Shown piece by piece: positions 8,271 to 17,539 of a stretch of 64,000 nucleotides of DNA. The number at the start of each line of letters is the position of its first letter. Position 1 is the stretch's first letter. The translations under genes were made by a program, and so were the position numbers. Source of the DNA: Actinomadura sp. J1-007. GTDB lineage: Bacteria > Actinomycetota > Actinomycetes > Streptosporangiales > Streptosporangiaceae. The notes below the pieces were generated by a model, which had not been told where the DNA came from, searched no databases, and worked only from the letters and a program-made list of their open reading frames with translations. Where the stretch lies: the NCBI RefSeq assembly GCF_009793335.1, contig NZ_WING01000001.1:372001-436000 (forward strand), read 5' to 3'.

Positions 8271-9038
8271 TCACACCGTGAGGACGTAAGGCACCCCGGA
8301 TGCCCGGAAATGCCCGACGTTGATGCATTCGGTGCGGCCGATGCGCATCCGGCGGGCGAGCGGCTGGTGGACGTGGCCGAACAACACGTACTTCGGCCGC
8401 GTCCGGTGGACGGCCTCCAGCACCGCCTCGCTGCCGCGCTCGAACCGGCGCGCGACCGTGTCGTACAGCAGCTCGGGCACGGCGGGCGGGATGTGGCAGC
8501 ACAGCACGTCCACCTCGCCGACGGCGGCGACCTTCGCGGCGAACGTCTCGTCGTCCAGCTCGTAGGGGGTGCGGTACTCGGTGCGCAGCCCGCCGCCGAC
8601 GAACCCGAACCGCAGCCCGCCGAGCTCGACCGTCTCGCCGTCCAGCACGCGGTGCCCCTCGCGCAGGTGCGGGCCCCACATGCGCGGCACGTCGACGTTG
8701 CCGTACGTCAGGTACGCGGGCGTCGGCATGGCCGCGAACAGCTCGGCGTACTGGCGGTCGACCGCGCGCTCGATGTGCGGCCACGCGTCGCCCTCCAGGG
8801 ACGCCCAGAGCCCGCGGGAGAACTCGCGCGCCTCGTCGAACCGCTTGCGCGTGCGCAGCTCGATGAACCGGTCGGCGTTCCCCTGCCCGAACAGGTCGGC
8901 GAAGATGCCCTGCGCGTGGTCGGAGTAGTCGATGAACAGGATCAGGTCACCGAGGCAGATCAGCGCGTCCGCCCCGTCGCCCGCGCGCTTCAGTGCCTCC
9001 GCGCGGCCATGGACGTCGCTCACCACATGGATCCGCAT
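8271..9038 (-). CDS. metallophosphoesterase
   Basis: A 255-residue calcineurin-like phosphoesterase. Metal ligand motifs are in order: SDVHG (8-12), CLGDLI, YGNVD (GN-D type), CCHIPP and FGHVHQPLARR. No signal peptide. It probably hydrolyses a phosphodiester or phosphomonoester in the cytoplasm; substrate unknown. Closest context is the neighbouring SRPBCC gene 41 bases downstream on the same strand. Confidence 0.9.
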   Translation of the reverse strand: MRIHVVSDVHGRAEALKRAGDGADALICLGDLILFIDYSDHAQGIFADLFGQGNADRFIELRTRKRFDEAREFSRGLWASLEGDAWPHIERAVDRQYAELFAAMPTPAYLTYGNVDVPRMWGPHLREGHRVLDGETVELGGLRFGFVGGGLRTEYRTPYELDDETFAAKVAAVGEVDVLCCHIPPAVPELLYDTVARRFERGSEAVLEAVHRTRPKYVLFGHVHQPLARRMRIGRTECINVGHFRASGVPYVLTV

Positions 9039-9108
9039 GACCAGACTCTAATGCGCGCCCGCCGCCGCCCCGACGCCCCGCCCCCGGGCGGAGGCGGCGG
9101 GTGGCGGG

Positions 9109-9807
9109 TCAGTTGCCGGCGGCGGCGGAGACCAGGGCGCGCCACTCGCGGACGAGGGCGGCGTCGACGGCCGCGTCCCACGCGCCGTCGGGGCGGACCG
9201 CGGTGCCGACGTGGAACGAGGTGATCCCGGCGGCGGCGAGGACGGCCACGTGGCTGCGGCGCAGCCCGCCGCCCGCCATGATCGTCCCGGCCGGGCCGGG
9301 GCCCTCGGCGGCGCGCCTGACCAGCACGTCCAGGCCCGCCTGGACGCCGCGCGGCGACCCTGCGGTCAGCACGGTGTCGAGCCCGCCGCCGAGGTCGCGG
9401 ACGGCCCGCCAGCCCGCGGCGGGGTCGGCGCAGTGGTCCAGGGCCCGGTGGAACGTCCACGGCAGCGGCGCGGCGTCGGCGGCGAGCTTGCCGGTGGCGA
9501 CGGCGTCGATCGCGCCGGACGGGTCGAGGAAGCCGAGCACGAAGCCGTCGGCGCCCGCCTCCCTGAGGTCCTCGGCCGCGCGGCGCAGCCGGTCCAACTC
9601 GGCGGCGGTGGTGCGGAACCCGGCGTTCGCGCGCAGCATCACGCGCATCGGCAGGGATGTGACGTCCCTCATACGGGCGACGAGGTCGGGATCGGGCGTG
9701 AGCCCGTCGGCGTCCATGTCGGCGACGACCTCCAGGCGGTCGGCGCCGCCCTCCTGCGCGGCGCGCGCGTCGTCGGGCGTCAGCGCGATCACTTCGAGTA
9801 GCGACAA
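9109..9807 (-). CDS. cutC: CutC family protein
   Basis: A 232-residue TIM-barrel protein of the CutC family. Typical features are LLEVIALTPDDARAAQEGGA at the start, RVMLRANAGF, GFVLGFLD, TFHRALD and IMAGGGL near the end. CutC was linked to copper handling in E. coli, but its biochemical role remains uncertain and no clear Cys/Met copper site is visible here. The TTG start at 9807 is preceded by GGGGGAAC. It diverges from the acyl-CoA synthetase gene across a 247-base gap. Confidence 0.88.
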   Translation of the reverse strand: MSLLEVIALTPDDARAAQEGGADRLEVVADMDADGLTPDPDLVARMRDVTSLPMRVMLRANAGFRTTAAELDRLRRAAEDLREAGADGFVLGFLDPSGAIDAVATGKLAADAAPLPWTFHRALDHCADPAAGWRAVRDLGGGLDTVLTAGSPRGVQAGLDVLVRRAAEGPGPAGTIMAGGGLRRSHVAVLAAAGITSFHVGTAVRPDGAWDAAVDAALVREWRALVSAAAGN

Positions 9808-9971
9808 GGCGGTTCCCCCGCGTCCATCCGTGGTGGCCTGACCGGCCCGACCAAGGGTAGGCGCACGGGCCGGCCCGCCCCACCGCTCCCGGACGGTCTT
9901 TGCCCGCCCCTTAACCGGGAGTGCGGGCCTCGGTGGGCGAACCGCCCGTGGCGTCCGGGCGACGGCCGTTT

Positions 9972-9987
9972 TACCTACTCGTGGGTA
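9972..9987. promoter_or_regulatory. imperfect palindrome upstream of the acyl-CoA synthetase gene
   Basis: TACCTACTCGTGGGTA matches its own reverse complement at 12 of 16 positions and sits about 70 bases before the GTG start. Its size and TACC...GGTA half-sites are typical of TetR-family operators, which often control fatty-acid genes in actinobacteria. The regulator is not in the window; assignment is inference. Confidence 0.35.
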
Positions 9988-10054
9988 TCATTTGCCTCCG
10001 GAGAGGCTGTACCGTCTTCCCCGCCGTCTTGCAGCGATCAACGAGGAGTGGGCC

Positions 10055-11848
10055 GTGCGCGAGTTCAGCGTCCCGGCGATGGTGGAGGCCGCCGCCGCCA
10101 CCAACCTGACCGACGCGCCGTTCGCCAGGGCGGCGGAACGGCCCGGCGCGATCGTGCTGCGCCGCAGGAACGAGGCGGGGAACGCCTGGCGCGCCGTCAC
10201 CGCCGCGGAGTTCGCCGCCGACGCGGCCCGCGTCGCCAAGGGCCTGGTCGCGGCCGGGATCGAGCCCGGCGACCGGGTCGCCCTGATGTCGCGGACCCGC
10301 TACGAGTGGACCGTTCTCGACTACGCGATCTGGACGGCCGGCGCGGTCACCGTGCCGATCTACGAGACGTCCTCCGCCGAGCAGGTCGAGTGGATCGTCG
10401 GGGACTCGGGCGCCAAGGCCGCGTTCGCCGAGACGCCCGCCCACCGGGAGCTGATCGCCGAGGTCCGGGACCGCCTCCCGGGCCTCGCGCACGTCTGGGG
10501 CGTCGAGGCCGCCGACCTCGACGCGGTCGCGGCGGACGGCGCGGACGTCACCGACGCGGCCGTCGAGGAGCGCCGCCGGTCCCGTACCGCCTCCGACGTC
10601 GCCACGCTCGTCTACACCTCCGGCACGACCGGGCGCCCGAAGGGCTGCGAGCTCACCCACGGCAACCTCGTCTACACCGCGCGCAACGCCGTGCAGGGCG
10701 CCATCTCCGAGATCGTGGTGGACGGCAGCTCCACGCTGCTGTTCCTGCCGCTCGCGCACGTGTTCGCGCGGCTCATCCAGGTCGCGTGCGTCGAGGGCGG
10801 CCTCGTCCTCGGGCACAGCGACATCCCGAACCTGCTGCCCGACCTCGCCACGTTCCGGCCGACGTTCCTGCTGGCCGTGCCGCGCGTGTTCGAGAAGGTC
10901 TACAACGGCGCGGAGCAGAAGGCCGCCGCCGAGGGCAAGGGGAAGGTCTTCAAGGCCGCCGCCGACACCGCGATCGCGTACAGCCGCGCGCTGGACTCCG
11001 GCGGGCCCTCGCTCGGCCTGAAGGCCAAGCACAAGGTCTTCGACGTGCTGGTGTACGGCAAGCTGCGCGCGGCCGTCGGCGGACGGGTGCAGTACGCCGT
11101 GTCGGGCGGCGCCGCGCTGGGCGAGCGCCTCGGCCACTTCTTCCGCGGCGTCGGCATCACGATCCTTGAGGGGTACGGCCTCACCGAGACGACGGCGCCC
11201 GCCAGCGTCAACCGGCCGACGGCGATCCGCGTCGGGACGGTCGGCAAGCCCATCCCCGGCGTGACCGTCCGCATCGCCGAGGACGGCGAGGTGCTGGTCA
11301 AGGGCGTCAACGTCCTGCGCGGTTACTGGAACAACGAGTCCGCCACCAAGGAGTCCCTGGAGGACGGCTGGTTCCACACCGGCGACCTCGGGTCCCTCGA
11401 CGCCGACGGGTTCCTGAGCATCACCGGGCGCAAGAAGGAGATCCTCGTCACCGCGGCCGGGAAGAACGTCGCGCCCGCGCCGCTGGAGGACCGGATCCGC
11501 GCCAACCCCCTCGTCAGCCAGTGCCTGGTGGTCGGCGACGGCCGCAAGTTCATCGGCGCGCTGATCACGCTGGACGAGGAGGCGCTCGCCCCCTGGAAGG
11601 AGCGCAAGGGGCGGCCCGCCGAGATGACGGTCGAGGAGCTGCGCCGCGACCCCGACCTGGTCGCCGAGATCGACGCCGCGGTCGCGAACGCCAACCGCTC
11701 GGTGTCGCACGCCGAGGCGATCAAGAAGTACGAGATCCTCGGCGTCGACTTCACCGAGGAGGCGGGCCACCTGACCCCGAGCCTCAAGGTCCGCCGCCAC
11801 CAGGTCATGAAGGACTTCGCCGAAGAGATCGACCGCCTCTACGCGTGA
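10055..11848 (+). CDS. fadD: long-chain fatty-acid--CoA ligase (FadD15-like)
   Basis: A 597-residue AMP-dependent synthetase that activates a fatty acid with ATP and CoA. The P-loop-like motif VYTSGTTGRPKG, the ligand motif GYGLTETTAP, the YWNNESATKES linker and ITGRKKEILVTAAGKN (with the late catalytic Lys region) are intact. The GTG start at 10055 is chosen because GAGGAG lies seven bases upstream. Its place next to pimB and acyltransferase genes parallels fadD15 in mycobacteria. Chain-length preference cannot be read from sequence. Confidence 0.92.
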   Translation: MREFSVPAMVEAAAATNLTDAPFARAAERPGAIVLRRRNEAGNAWRAVTAAEFAADAARVAKGLVAAGIEPGDRVALMSRTRYEWTVLDYAIWTAGAVTVPIYETSSAEQVEWIVGDSGAKAAFAETPAHRELIAEVRDRLPGLAHVWGVEAADLDAVAADGADVTDAAVEERRRSRTASDVATLVYTSGTTGRPKGCELTHGNLVYTARNAVQGAISEIVVDGSSTLLFLPLAHVFARLIQVACVEGGLVLGHSDIPNLLPDLATFRPTFLLAVPRVFEKVYNGAEQKAAAEGKGKVFKAAADTAIAYSRALDSGGPSLGLKAKHKVFDVLVYGKLRAAVGGRVQYAVSGGAALGERLGHFFRGVGITILEGYGLTETTAPASVNRPTAIRVGTVGKPIPGVTVRIAEDGEVLVKGVNVLRGYWNNESATKESLEDGWFHTGDLGSLDADGFLSITGRKKEILVTAAGKNVAPAPLEDRIRANPLVSQCLVVGDGRKFIGALITLDEEALAPWKERKGRPAEMTVEELRRDPDLVAEIDAAVANANRSVSHAEAIKKYEILGVDFTEEAGHLTPSLKVRRHQVMKDFAEEIDRLYA

Positions 11849-11920
11849 TCCCCGCGCGCCCCGGTCGCCGGAGGCGCCGGAGGCGCGGCGGGCGGACGGG
11901 CGCGGCGGCGGGCCGCCGGG

Positions 11921-12573
11921 TCAGAGGGACGCGACGGCCTCGGGGACGGGCGTGTCGCCGTTCAGCAGGTCCAGGGTCCGGCCGCTCACCCGCGCGTCCA
12001 GCAGGGCGGCGAGCACGGCCGCGACGTCGTCGCGGGTGATCTCGCCGCGCCCGATCGGCGGCTCGGCCAGCGTGACCCGGCCGGTGCCGGGGTCGTCGGT
12101 GAGCCGCCCCGGCCGCAGGATCACCCAGTCCAGCCCGTCGCGGGCCCGCAGGTCGTCCTCCGCCTCGCCCTTGGCGCGGATGTAGGCCGCCCACACCTCG
12201 TCGGTGCCCGCGCGCGGCGGCTGCCCGGCGCCCATGGCGGAGACCTGCGCGAACGGGCGGACTCCGGCCCGTTCGGCGGCGTCGGCGAGGAGCACGGACG
12301 CGGCGCGGTCCACGGTGTCCTTGCGCGCCGCCCCGCTGCCCGGCCCGGCGCCGGCCGCGAAGACGACGGCGTCCGCGCCCCGCAGCAGGCCCGTGACCTC
12401 GTCGAGCGTCGCCCTCTCCAGGTCGCACACGGCGGGCTCGGCGCCCGCCTCGCGCAGGTCGGCGGCGTGGTCCGGGTTGCGGATCAGTCCGGTGGCGGCG
12501 TCCCCCGCGCGCTGAGCAGCCGGGCCAGCCGCAGCGCGATCTGCCCGTGCCCTCCCGCGATCACAACGTTCAT
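11921..12573 (-). CDS. NAD(P)-binding SDR-like protein (frameshifted)
   Basis: An atypical short-chain dehydrogenase / NAD(P)H-binding protein of about 217 residues after repair. The first frame gives MNVVIAGGHGQIALRLARLL with the Gly-rich nucleotide-binding loop, then stops. The remainder, including AVVFAAGAGPGSG, AQVSAMGAG, WVILRPGRLTDDPG and a final LDLLNGDTPV, is in the next frame. Adding one base to the CCCCC run 12502-12506 joins them. The family includes SDR5-like epimerase/quinone reductase relatives. Convergent with fadD; substrate unknown. Confidence 0.75.
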
Positions 12574-12674
12574 GATCCCGATCGTACGTCGCGCGCGGTC
12601 GCCGGGCCGCGGCGCACCGCCCGTCCCGACCGCGGCCGGCGGCGGCACGCCGCGAACCGGCGGGGACGCGGGGC

Positions 12675-13834
12675 TCAGCAGGCGCGGCCGGAGTTGACGC
12701 AGGCCGCGGCGCGGCGCATCAGGCCGCCGGGCATCACGTTCTCGAAGTCCGCGTGGTCGGTCACCGGGTCGTGGCCCTGCTCGGGAAGGTGTCCACGGCG
12801 AACGCCCCGGCGCGGTTGGGCAGGTCGTAGGTGAGCGTCATCCGCAGTCGCGGCACCGCCCGCGTGCCTGCCGGGCACGCCCCGAACGGCCCGGGAACAC
12901 GATGTGGTCGCGGTGGTTCGCGCTGTCGGTGTTGCGCCCGTCCCAGCAGCTCGGGAAGTCCAGCACGCGCGTCACCCTGCTCCCGCGCGGGCACAGCGGG
13001 TACTTGTCGGTCAGCGCCCGGTCGGCGAACCCGGTGCACGTCCACTGGGCGCGCGCGTTCGCGGTCCCGTTCGTGCCCGCCTTCGCGTCGCCGGTGATGA
13101 CCCGCAGGAACGGCGGCATCGGCGTCACCTTCCCCCGCGCGTTCCCCAGGAACTGCATGCGCGCGGACGCGGGCGCCACGACCCGTCCGACATTGCCGTC
13201 CGCCTCGCTCTGCCGGGCCTGGCCGGAGTCGTCCCGCTGCGCCCGGACGCGCATCACCGGCCAGAAGTAGGCGGACTTGTCGCCGCCCGCGCAGGTCGTC
13301 CCGGCGGCGGCGAGGCTCTCGTCCGTGGAGAACCCGTCGGTGGAGAGGTTTCCGACGTAGTCGTGGATGTGGTGCGCACCGTTCGACACGCCGGGCGCCA
13401 CGATGAAGTTGTCGGGATTGTGGTGGCCGTTCTGGTTCGTTCCGCACCGCGAGGTGAACGACCCGCGCGACGCGTTGCCGCTCCGCCTCGGCTGCGCCGT
13501 GCGCGGCGCCCGCCGAATGTCCACGAAGTCGCCCCTGTCGGGCCCCTGCTTCACCTGCTGTTGCTGCTGTTGCTGTTGCTGCTGTTGGTCGGCGCCGTCG
13601 CCGTTGTCGTCGTTGTTGCCGTTCTGGCCATTGCCGCCGTCGTTCTGGCGGTTGCCGTTGTCGGCGTCGTTGCCGTTGCGGGTGTCGCCGGGATCGTCCG
13701 GGGGTCGGTGGGGTCGGCCGCCGCCGCCGGGCGGGGCAGGCCCGCGGGGACGCTCCGGCGGGGGCGGTCCCGGCCGCCGAGGCGACGAGGGCGAGCGCCG
13801 GAACGATGACGGCGATGCCTTTCTTCCGTGCCAT
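12675..13834 (-). CDS. secreted DUF1996 protein with polyglutamine tract (multiply frameshifted)
   Basis: A signal peptide (MARKKGIAVIVPALALVASA) is followed by a Gly/Asn/Asp-rich linker, eleven consecutive Gln, then a DUF1996 domain: CGTNQNGHHNPDNFIV, GAHHIHDYVGN, STDESLAAAGTTC, ITGDAKAGTNGTA, CWDGRNTDSANHRDHI and a C-terminal NVMPGGLMRRAAACVN. The full domain needs three repairs: a change near 13725-13750, and one added base near 12888-12892 and at the GGG 12783-12785. DUF1996 proteins are secreted and of unknown function; many His and Cys suggest metal or carbohydrate binding (inference). It sits 31 bases downstream of a DUF4142 gene. Three breaks make this the best candidate for a true pseudogene here. 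Confidence 0.75.
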
Positions 13835-13865
13835 GGGGAACTCCTGTCAGCGGGTCGCGGGCCCG

Positions 13866-14495
13866 TCAGGAAAGGGCGGATCGGGTGACGAGTCCCGTGC
13901 TCTCCAGAAGGGTCATGTGGGTGTTGACGAATCTCATCGCGCGTTCGGAGAAAGCGCGGATCTCGGTGTTCCGGGTGGACGCGCGGACCTGGGCGATGAC
14001 GCCGAAGACCTTTCCGTGCGCGGCCCGCAGCCGCAGCACGAACGTCCGGTCGTAGTCGTCGCCGACCTTGCCGGACAGCTCCTTCAGCCAGCCGCGCTGG
14101 TCGGCGTTCGGCTCGGTCGGCAGGATGACGCCGAGGCGCTGGGCGGTGGCGCGGACGTCCTCGTCCAGCCGCATGTGCTGCTCCATGATCATGTCGGCGA
14201 CCTCCCTGACGCGGGGCCGGGAGGCGCGCTGCTGGGCCTGCTGACCTGCGGGCATCTCCCACAGTCCCGCCTGCCTGACCTTGGTCAGCAGCGTCCGGTC
14301 GGCGGGGTCGAGCGGCCCCCAGCGGGTACGGGTCGAGCCGGACCGGGTCTCGCCGTCCGCCGGCACGCCCGTCTGGCCGAGGACCGCGACGAGCGCCGCG
14401 GCGACGGCGGCGGCGGCCGTCACGGCCAGCAGGAGGCGGCCGAGGCCCACGCGGAACGGCAGGCGCGGAACGGCGACGCCGTACGACTTTCTCAA
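13866..14495 (-). CDS. DUF4142 domain protein, membrane-anchored or secreted
   Basis: A 209-residue protein with an N-terminal hydrophobic segment (~20-42) and a ferritin-like helical DUF4142 domain (~65-200): LDPADRTLLTKVRQAGLWEM, VREVADMIMEQHMRLDED, RGWLKELSGKVGDDYDRTFV and FVNTHMTLLEST. The family is usually periplasmic or extracytoplasmic and of unknown function. The TTG start at 14495 is supported by AGGAGG eight bases upstream. It precedes the DUF1996 gene on the same strand, so the two are likely co-transcribed. Confidence 0.82.
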   Translation of the reverse strand: MRKSYGVAVPRLPFRVGLGRLLLAVTAAAAVAAALVAVLGQTGVPADGETRSGSTRTRWGPLDPADRTLLTKVRQAGLWEMPAGQQAQQRASRPRVREVADMIMEQHMRLDEDVRATAQRLGVILPTEPNADQRGWLKELSGKVGDDYDRTFVLRLRAAHGKVFGVIAQVRASTRNTEIRAFSERAMRFVNTHMTLLESTGLVTRSALS

Positions 14496-14590
14496 GGGAA
14501 TTCCCCTCCTTTCCTTGGCTCCGCCGGAAGACCCTGTGCGGGTCGCTGTGCAATACGGGTCCGCGCGGCGGCGGGTTCAATCCGCAGCGA

Positions 14591-16120
14591 TTATCTCCGG
14601 GGATTCGCGTTCGGCATTTCGTTGGTTATGCGCAGCGCCAGTGCGGGGCACATCGCCACCGCGCGCTGGACGTCGCGTTCCATCCAGGTGGGAATGTCGG
14701 TGCCGAGGATGACCGGGTAGCCGTACCGGTCGAGCTGGATCAGCTCGGGGACGAGGTAGGCGCACAGGCCGTGCCCGTCGCAGCGGCTCCAGTCGATCGC
14801 GACGCGGCCCTCGTCGCCGGTGGGCACCGGCAGGGGCAGCACGCCGAACACCGGCTGCCCGCACGTCCCGCCGTAGCGGTGCACCTCGATGTCGGCGGCG
14901 AACGCGTCGACCGCCGACAGCACGAACCGCGCGGTTCCGTCGGGGTGCGTGCAGGCGCCCCGGCCCCGGCCGATCCCGGCGGCGCGGCGGACGTCCTCGA
15001 CGGTCCCCGCGCCGTCGGCCAGCGCGTTCAGGGCGCGGACGACGTCGGGCAGCCCGAGCCGGCACGGCCCGCACTGCCCGGCGGACTGCGCGGCGAGGTA
15101 CGAGGCGATGCGGGTGACCTCCCCGAGCGGGCAGGTGCCGCGGGCGAGCGGCAGGACGATCCCCGCGCCGACCGTTCCGCCCGCCGCCCGCATCCCGGCC
15201 CGGGACAGGACCGCGCGGGACGCGGCGAGCGGGTCCAGCCACAGGCCGTGGTAGCCGCCGACCAGCACGCCCTGCCCGGCGGGCGCGTCGCAGTGCCGCA
15301 GCACGGCCGCGAGGGGCGTGCCGAACGGCGCCTCGACGACCTTGGTGCCGCCGACGGTGAGCAGGGTGGTGCCGGGTTCCTCCGCGGTCCCGGCCGACGC
15401 GTACAGGTCGGGGCCGAGCGAGGTCAGCACGGCGAGCTGCGCGAACGTCTCGGCGTTGGACAGCAGCGTCGGGCGGCCGTCCACGCCGGACTCGGCGGCG
15501 CGGACCTTGCGGCCCGGCGGGACCGGCACCTCCCCGTTGATCGCGCGGACGACCGCGCCGCTCTCCCCGGAGATGAACCGTTCGGCCAGCCGGACGACGC
15601 GGGCGGGCATCCGCCGCTCGCCGATCGCCGCGCGGACGGAGCGGGCCGCCTCCTCGTCCTCGACCGCGACGACGACGCGGCGGGTGCCGAGGGCGGACGC
15701 GGCGATCTGCGCGCCGTCCAGGACGAGGTGGGGGGCGCGGCCGAGCAGCACCTTGTCCTTGGCGCTGCCCGGCTCGCCCTCCGCGGCGTTCACGACCACG
15801 ACGGCGTCCTCGCCGGAACGGCGGCGGTCGTTCTCCTCGCCGGGCAGCAGGACCGCCCGGTCGGCGGACGGGTGGGTGACGCGGGCGGCGACGGCCATCA
15901 GCTTGCGGGCGAACGGGAACCCCGCCCCGCCGCGCCCGCGCAGGTCCACCTTCTCGGCCATGGAGACCAGGTCGTCCAGCACGGGGGTGCGGAGCCTGCC
16001 GTGCACGGCGAGGTGCCGGTCGAGGTCGAGCCGGTCGAACCGCTCGAACCCAAGGGTGAGCCGCGGCCCACCCGTTCCGGCGATACCCCCGGTGACGGCC
16101 ACGACCCCCACCCCACTCAC
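14591..16120 (-). CDS. NuoF-like flavoprotein with C-terminal ferredoxin domain
   Basis: A 509-residue soluble redox protein. The front half matches the NuoF 51-kDa fold: DLRGRGGAGFPFARKL (FMN/NAD loop), NAAEGEPGSAKDK, ESGAVVRAINGEVPVPPGRK and LLSNAETFAQLAVL. An SLBB-like part and the iron-sulfur region with CPLGE and SAGQCGPCRLG follow. The last ~65 residues form a ferredoxin-like domain with CDGHGLC and a final CPALAL. It probably transfers electrons from NAD(P)H or a ferredoxin to the neighbouring membrane haem protein (inference). The GTG start is chosen because it forms a GTGA overlap with a stop in the upstream frame; the open frame itself continues further upstream. Confidence 0.85.
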   Translation of the reverse strand: MSGVGVVAVTGGIAGTGGPRLTLGFERFDRLDLDRHLAVHGRLRTPVLDDLVSMAEKVDLRGRGGAGFPFARKLMAVAARVTHPSADRAVLLPGEENDRRRSGEDAVVVVNAAEGEPGSAKDKVLLGRAPHLVLDGAQIAASALGTRRVVVAVEDEEAARSVRAAIGERRMPARVVRLAERFISGESGAVVRAINGEVPVPPGRKVRAAESGVDGRPTLLSNAETFAQLAVLTSLGPDLYASAGTAEEPGTTLLTVGGTKVVEAPFGTPLAAVLRHCDAPAGQGVLVGGYHGLWLDPLAASRAVLSRAGMRAAGGTVGAGIVLPLARGTCPLGEVTRIASYLAAQSAGQCGPCRLGLPDVVRALNALADGAGTVEDVRRAAGIGRGRGACTHPDGTARFVLSAVDAFAADIEVHRYGGTCGQPVFGVLPLPVPTGDEGRVAIDWSRCDGHGLCAYLVPELIQLDRYGYPVILGTDIPTWMERDVQRAVAMCPALALRITNEMPNANPRR

Positions 16121-17539
16121 CACCCCACCCCGCGGACCGAGACGCCCCCGAGACACGGGCCGCACCCGGCGCACGACGCGCGTCCGAGATCCGGGGTCCC
16201 GCCGAGGTACGGGACGCGTCCAGCGGACGGGCCGCGTCCGAGGTACGGGGCACGCCCGGCGCATGGGGCGCATCAGGCGCACGGCGCGCATCCGAGATCG
16301 GGGGCCCGTCCGAGGTACGGGACGCGCCCGAGGTACGGGCCGCGTCCGGCGCACGGAGCGCATCCGGCGCACGGGACGCGTCCGGGATCCGGGACGCGTC
16401 CGGCGCACGGAGCGCATCGTGCGCACGGGACGCGTCCGAGGCACGGGGCACGCCCGGCGCACGCGGCGCATCCGGCGGACGGCGCGCGTCCGAGATCCGG
16501 GGCCCCTCCGAGGTACGGGCCGCGCCGGAGGTACGGGCCGCGCCGGAGGTACGGGCCGCGTTCGGCGCACGGCGCGCGTCCAGCGCACGGGACGCGTCCG
16601 GCGGACGGCGCGCGTCCGAGATCCGGGCCCCTCCGAGATCCGGGGCCCCTCCGAGATCCGGGGCCCCTCCGAGGTACGGGCCGCGCCGGAGGTACGGGCC
16701 GCGCCGGAGGTACGGGCCGCGTTCGGCGCACGGCGCGCGTCCAGCGCACGGGACGCGTCCGGCGCACGGGACGCGTCCGAGGTGTGGGACGTGTCCGGGG
16801 TACGGAGGGGGCGGTCTCGTGGGGGTGGCGTCGGGGCGGGGGCGGGCGCTGTGTTGGGCGCGGCCGCGCCGGTCCGTACGGGCGGGGTCTCCTCGGCGCG
16901 GCGGGGGGTGCGGGGGCGTGCCACCACGACGAGCCGGGTCATGAGGGCTAGCGCGACGCCCGCCGCGCACAGTACGTAACTGAGCGTCACCCATGCCGCC
17001 GCGGGGCGTCCGGCGGTGAGCCCGTGCACGATGGACACGGGCCATGACACGTACGCCACGGCGTGCACCGCCCGCCACACCCAGGGCCGCGCGCCGAACG
17101 CGAACCGGGCCCGCAGCAGCCCCGTCGCCACGATGACCAGCAGCAGGTCGAACGCCAGCGCGCCGAGCCCGACCGGTCCGAGGCCGGGCACGACGATCTG
17201 GGACGGCGCGGCGATCCCGCCGAGCACCTTGACCAGGAAGTGCGCGACGACGAACGTCACGGCGAGCACGGACGCGGCCCGGTGCACGCCCTGCGCGAGG
17301 ACGCGGTGCCGGATCGCGAGGATCAGCCGTTCGGTGGCGAGCAGTCCGCTCACCACGGCGGCGGTCATGGCGAGCAGTGCGAACACGCCCGCGTAGAACG
17401 AAAGGAAGCGCTGCACGTCGCCCGCGACCGCCGCGCCCGGAGGGGTGGCCGCGCCGACCAGGACCAGGACAGCGCCCGCGAGCACGGCGCGCAGCACCCA
17501 CGCGGGCACGGCTGGATCGTCACTGCTGGGGTTGCGCAC
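16117..17539 (-). CDS. ferric-reductase-like transmembrane protein with repeat tail (C-terminus unresolved)
   Basis: About 210 residues with six or so membrane helices, resembling the ferric reductase-like transmembrane domain. Putative haem-ligating His residues lie in AQGVHRAASVLAVTFVVAHF and WRAVHAVAYVSWPVSIVHGL. The GTG start has GAGGAG five bases upstream. After LMTRLVVVARPRTPRRAEE the protein enters a long low-complexity Asp/Ser/Ala/Arg repeat. That repeat is open in all frames and appears to lose single bases, so the end is uncertain. A TGA at 16117-16119 overlapping the NuoF-like GTG is the most sensible stop. Without repair the frame fuses with the flavoprotein into 982 residues, which I consider less likely. 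Confidence 0.7.
16140..16790. repeat. low-complexity repeat block with a 115-bp exact direct duplication
   Basis: The block is built of short degenerate units such as GACGCGTCCGAGGTACGGG and CGCGTCCGGCGCACGG. Positions 16489-16603 recur exactly at 16650-16764. The copies are 161 bases apart, one short of a multiple of three. The spacer contains CGGGCCCC where sister units have CGGGGCCCC, so one G is probably missing near 16625. The block encodes the tail of the ferric-reductase-like protein. Confidence 0.85.

Noticed and set aside
12675..13834. Poly-Leu antisense protein opposite the Gln tract
   Set aside because: It is the complement of the mixed CAG/CAA run and lacks a start context or homologous domain.
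14771..16951. Long rightward open frames over the flavoprotein and reductase genes
   Set aside because: They are antisense shadows produced by extreme GC content; products are low-complexity Arg/Gly strings without families, while the leftward frames carry conserved redox motifs.
14591..17539. Single 982-residue fusion of ferric reductase and NuoF-like protein
   Set aside because: The frame is continuous only because the GC-rich repeat is open in every frame; a GTGA start/stop overlap at 16117-16120 and the frame slip inside the repeat favour two genes.
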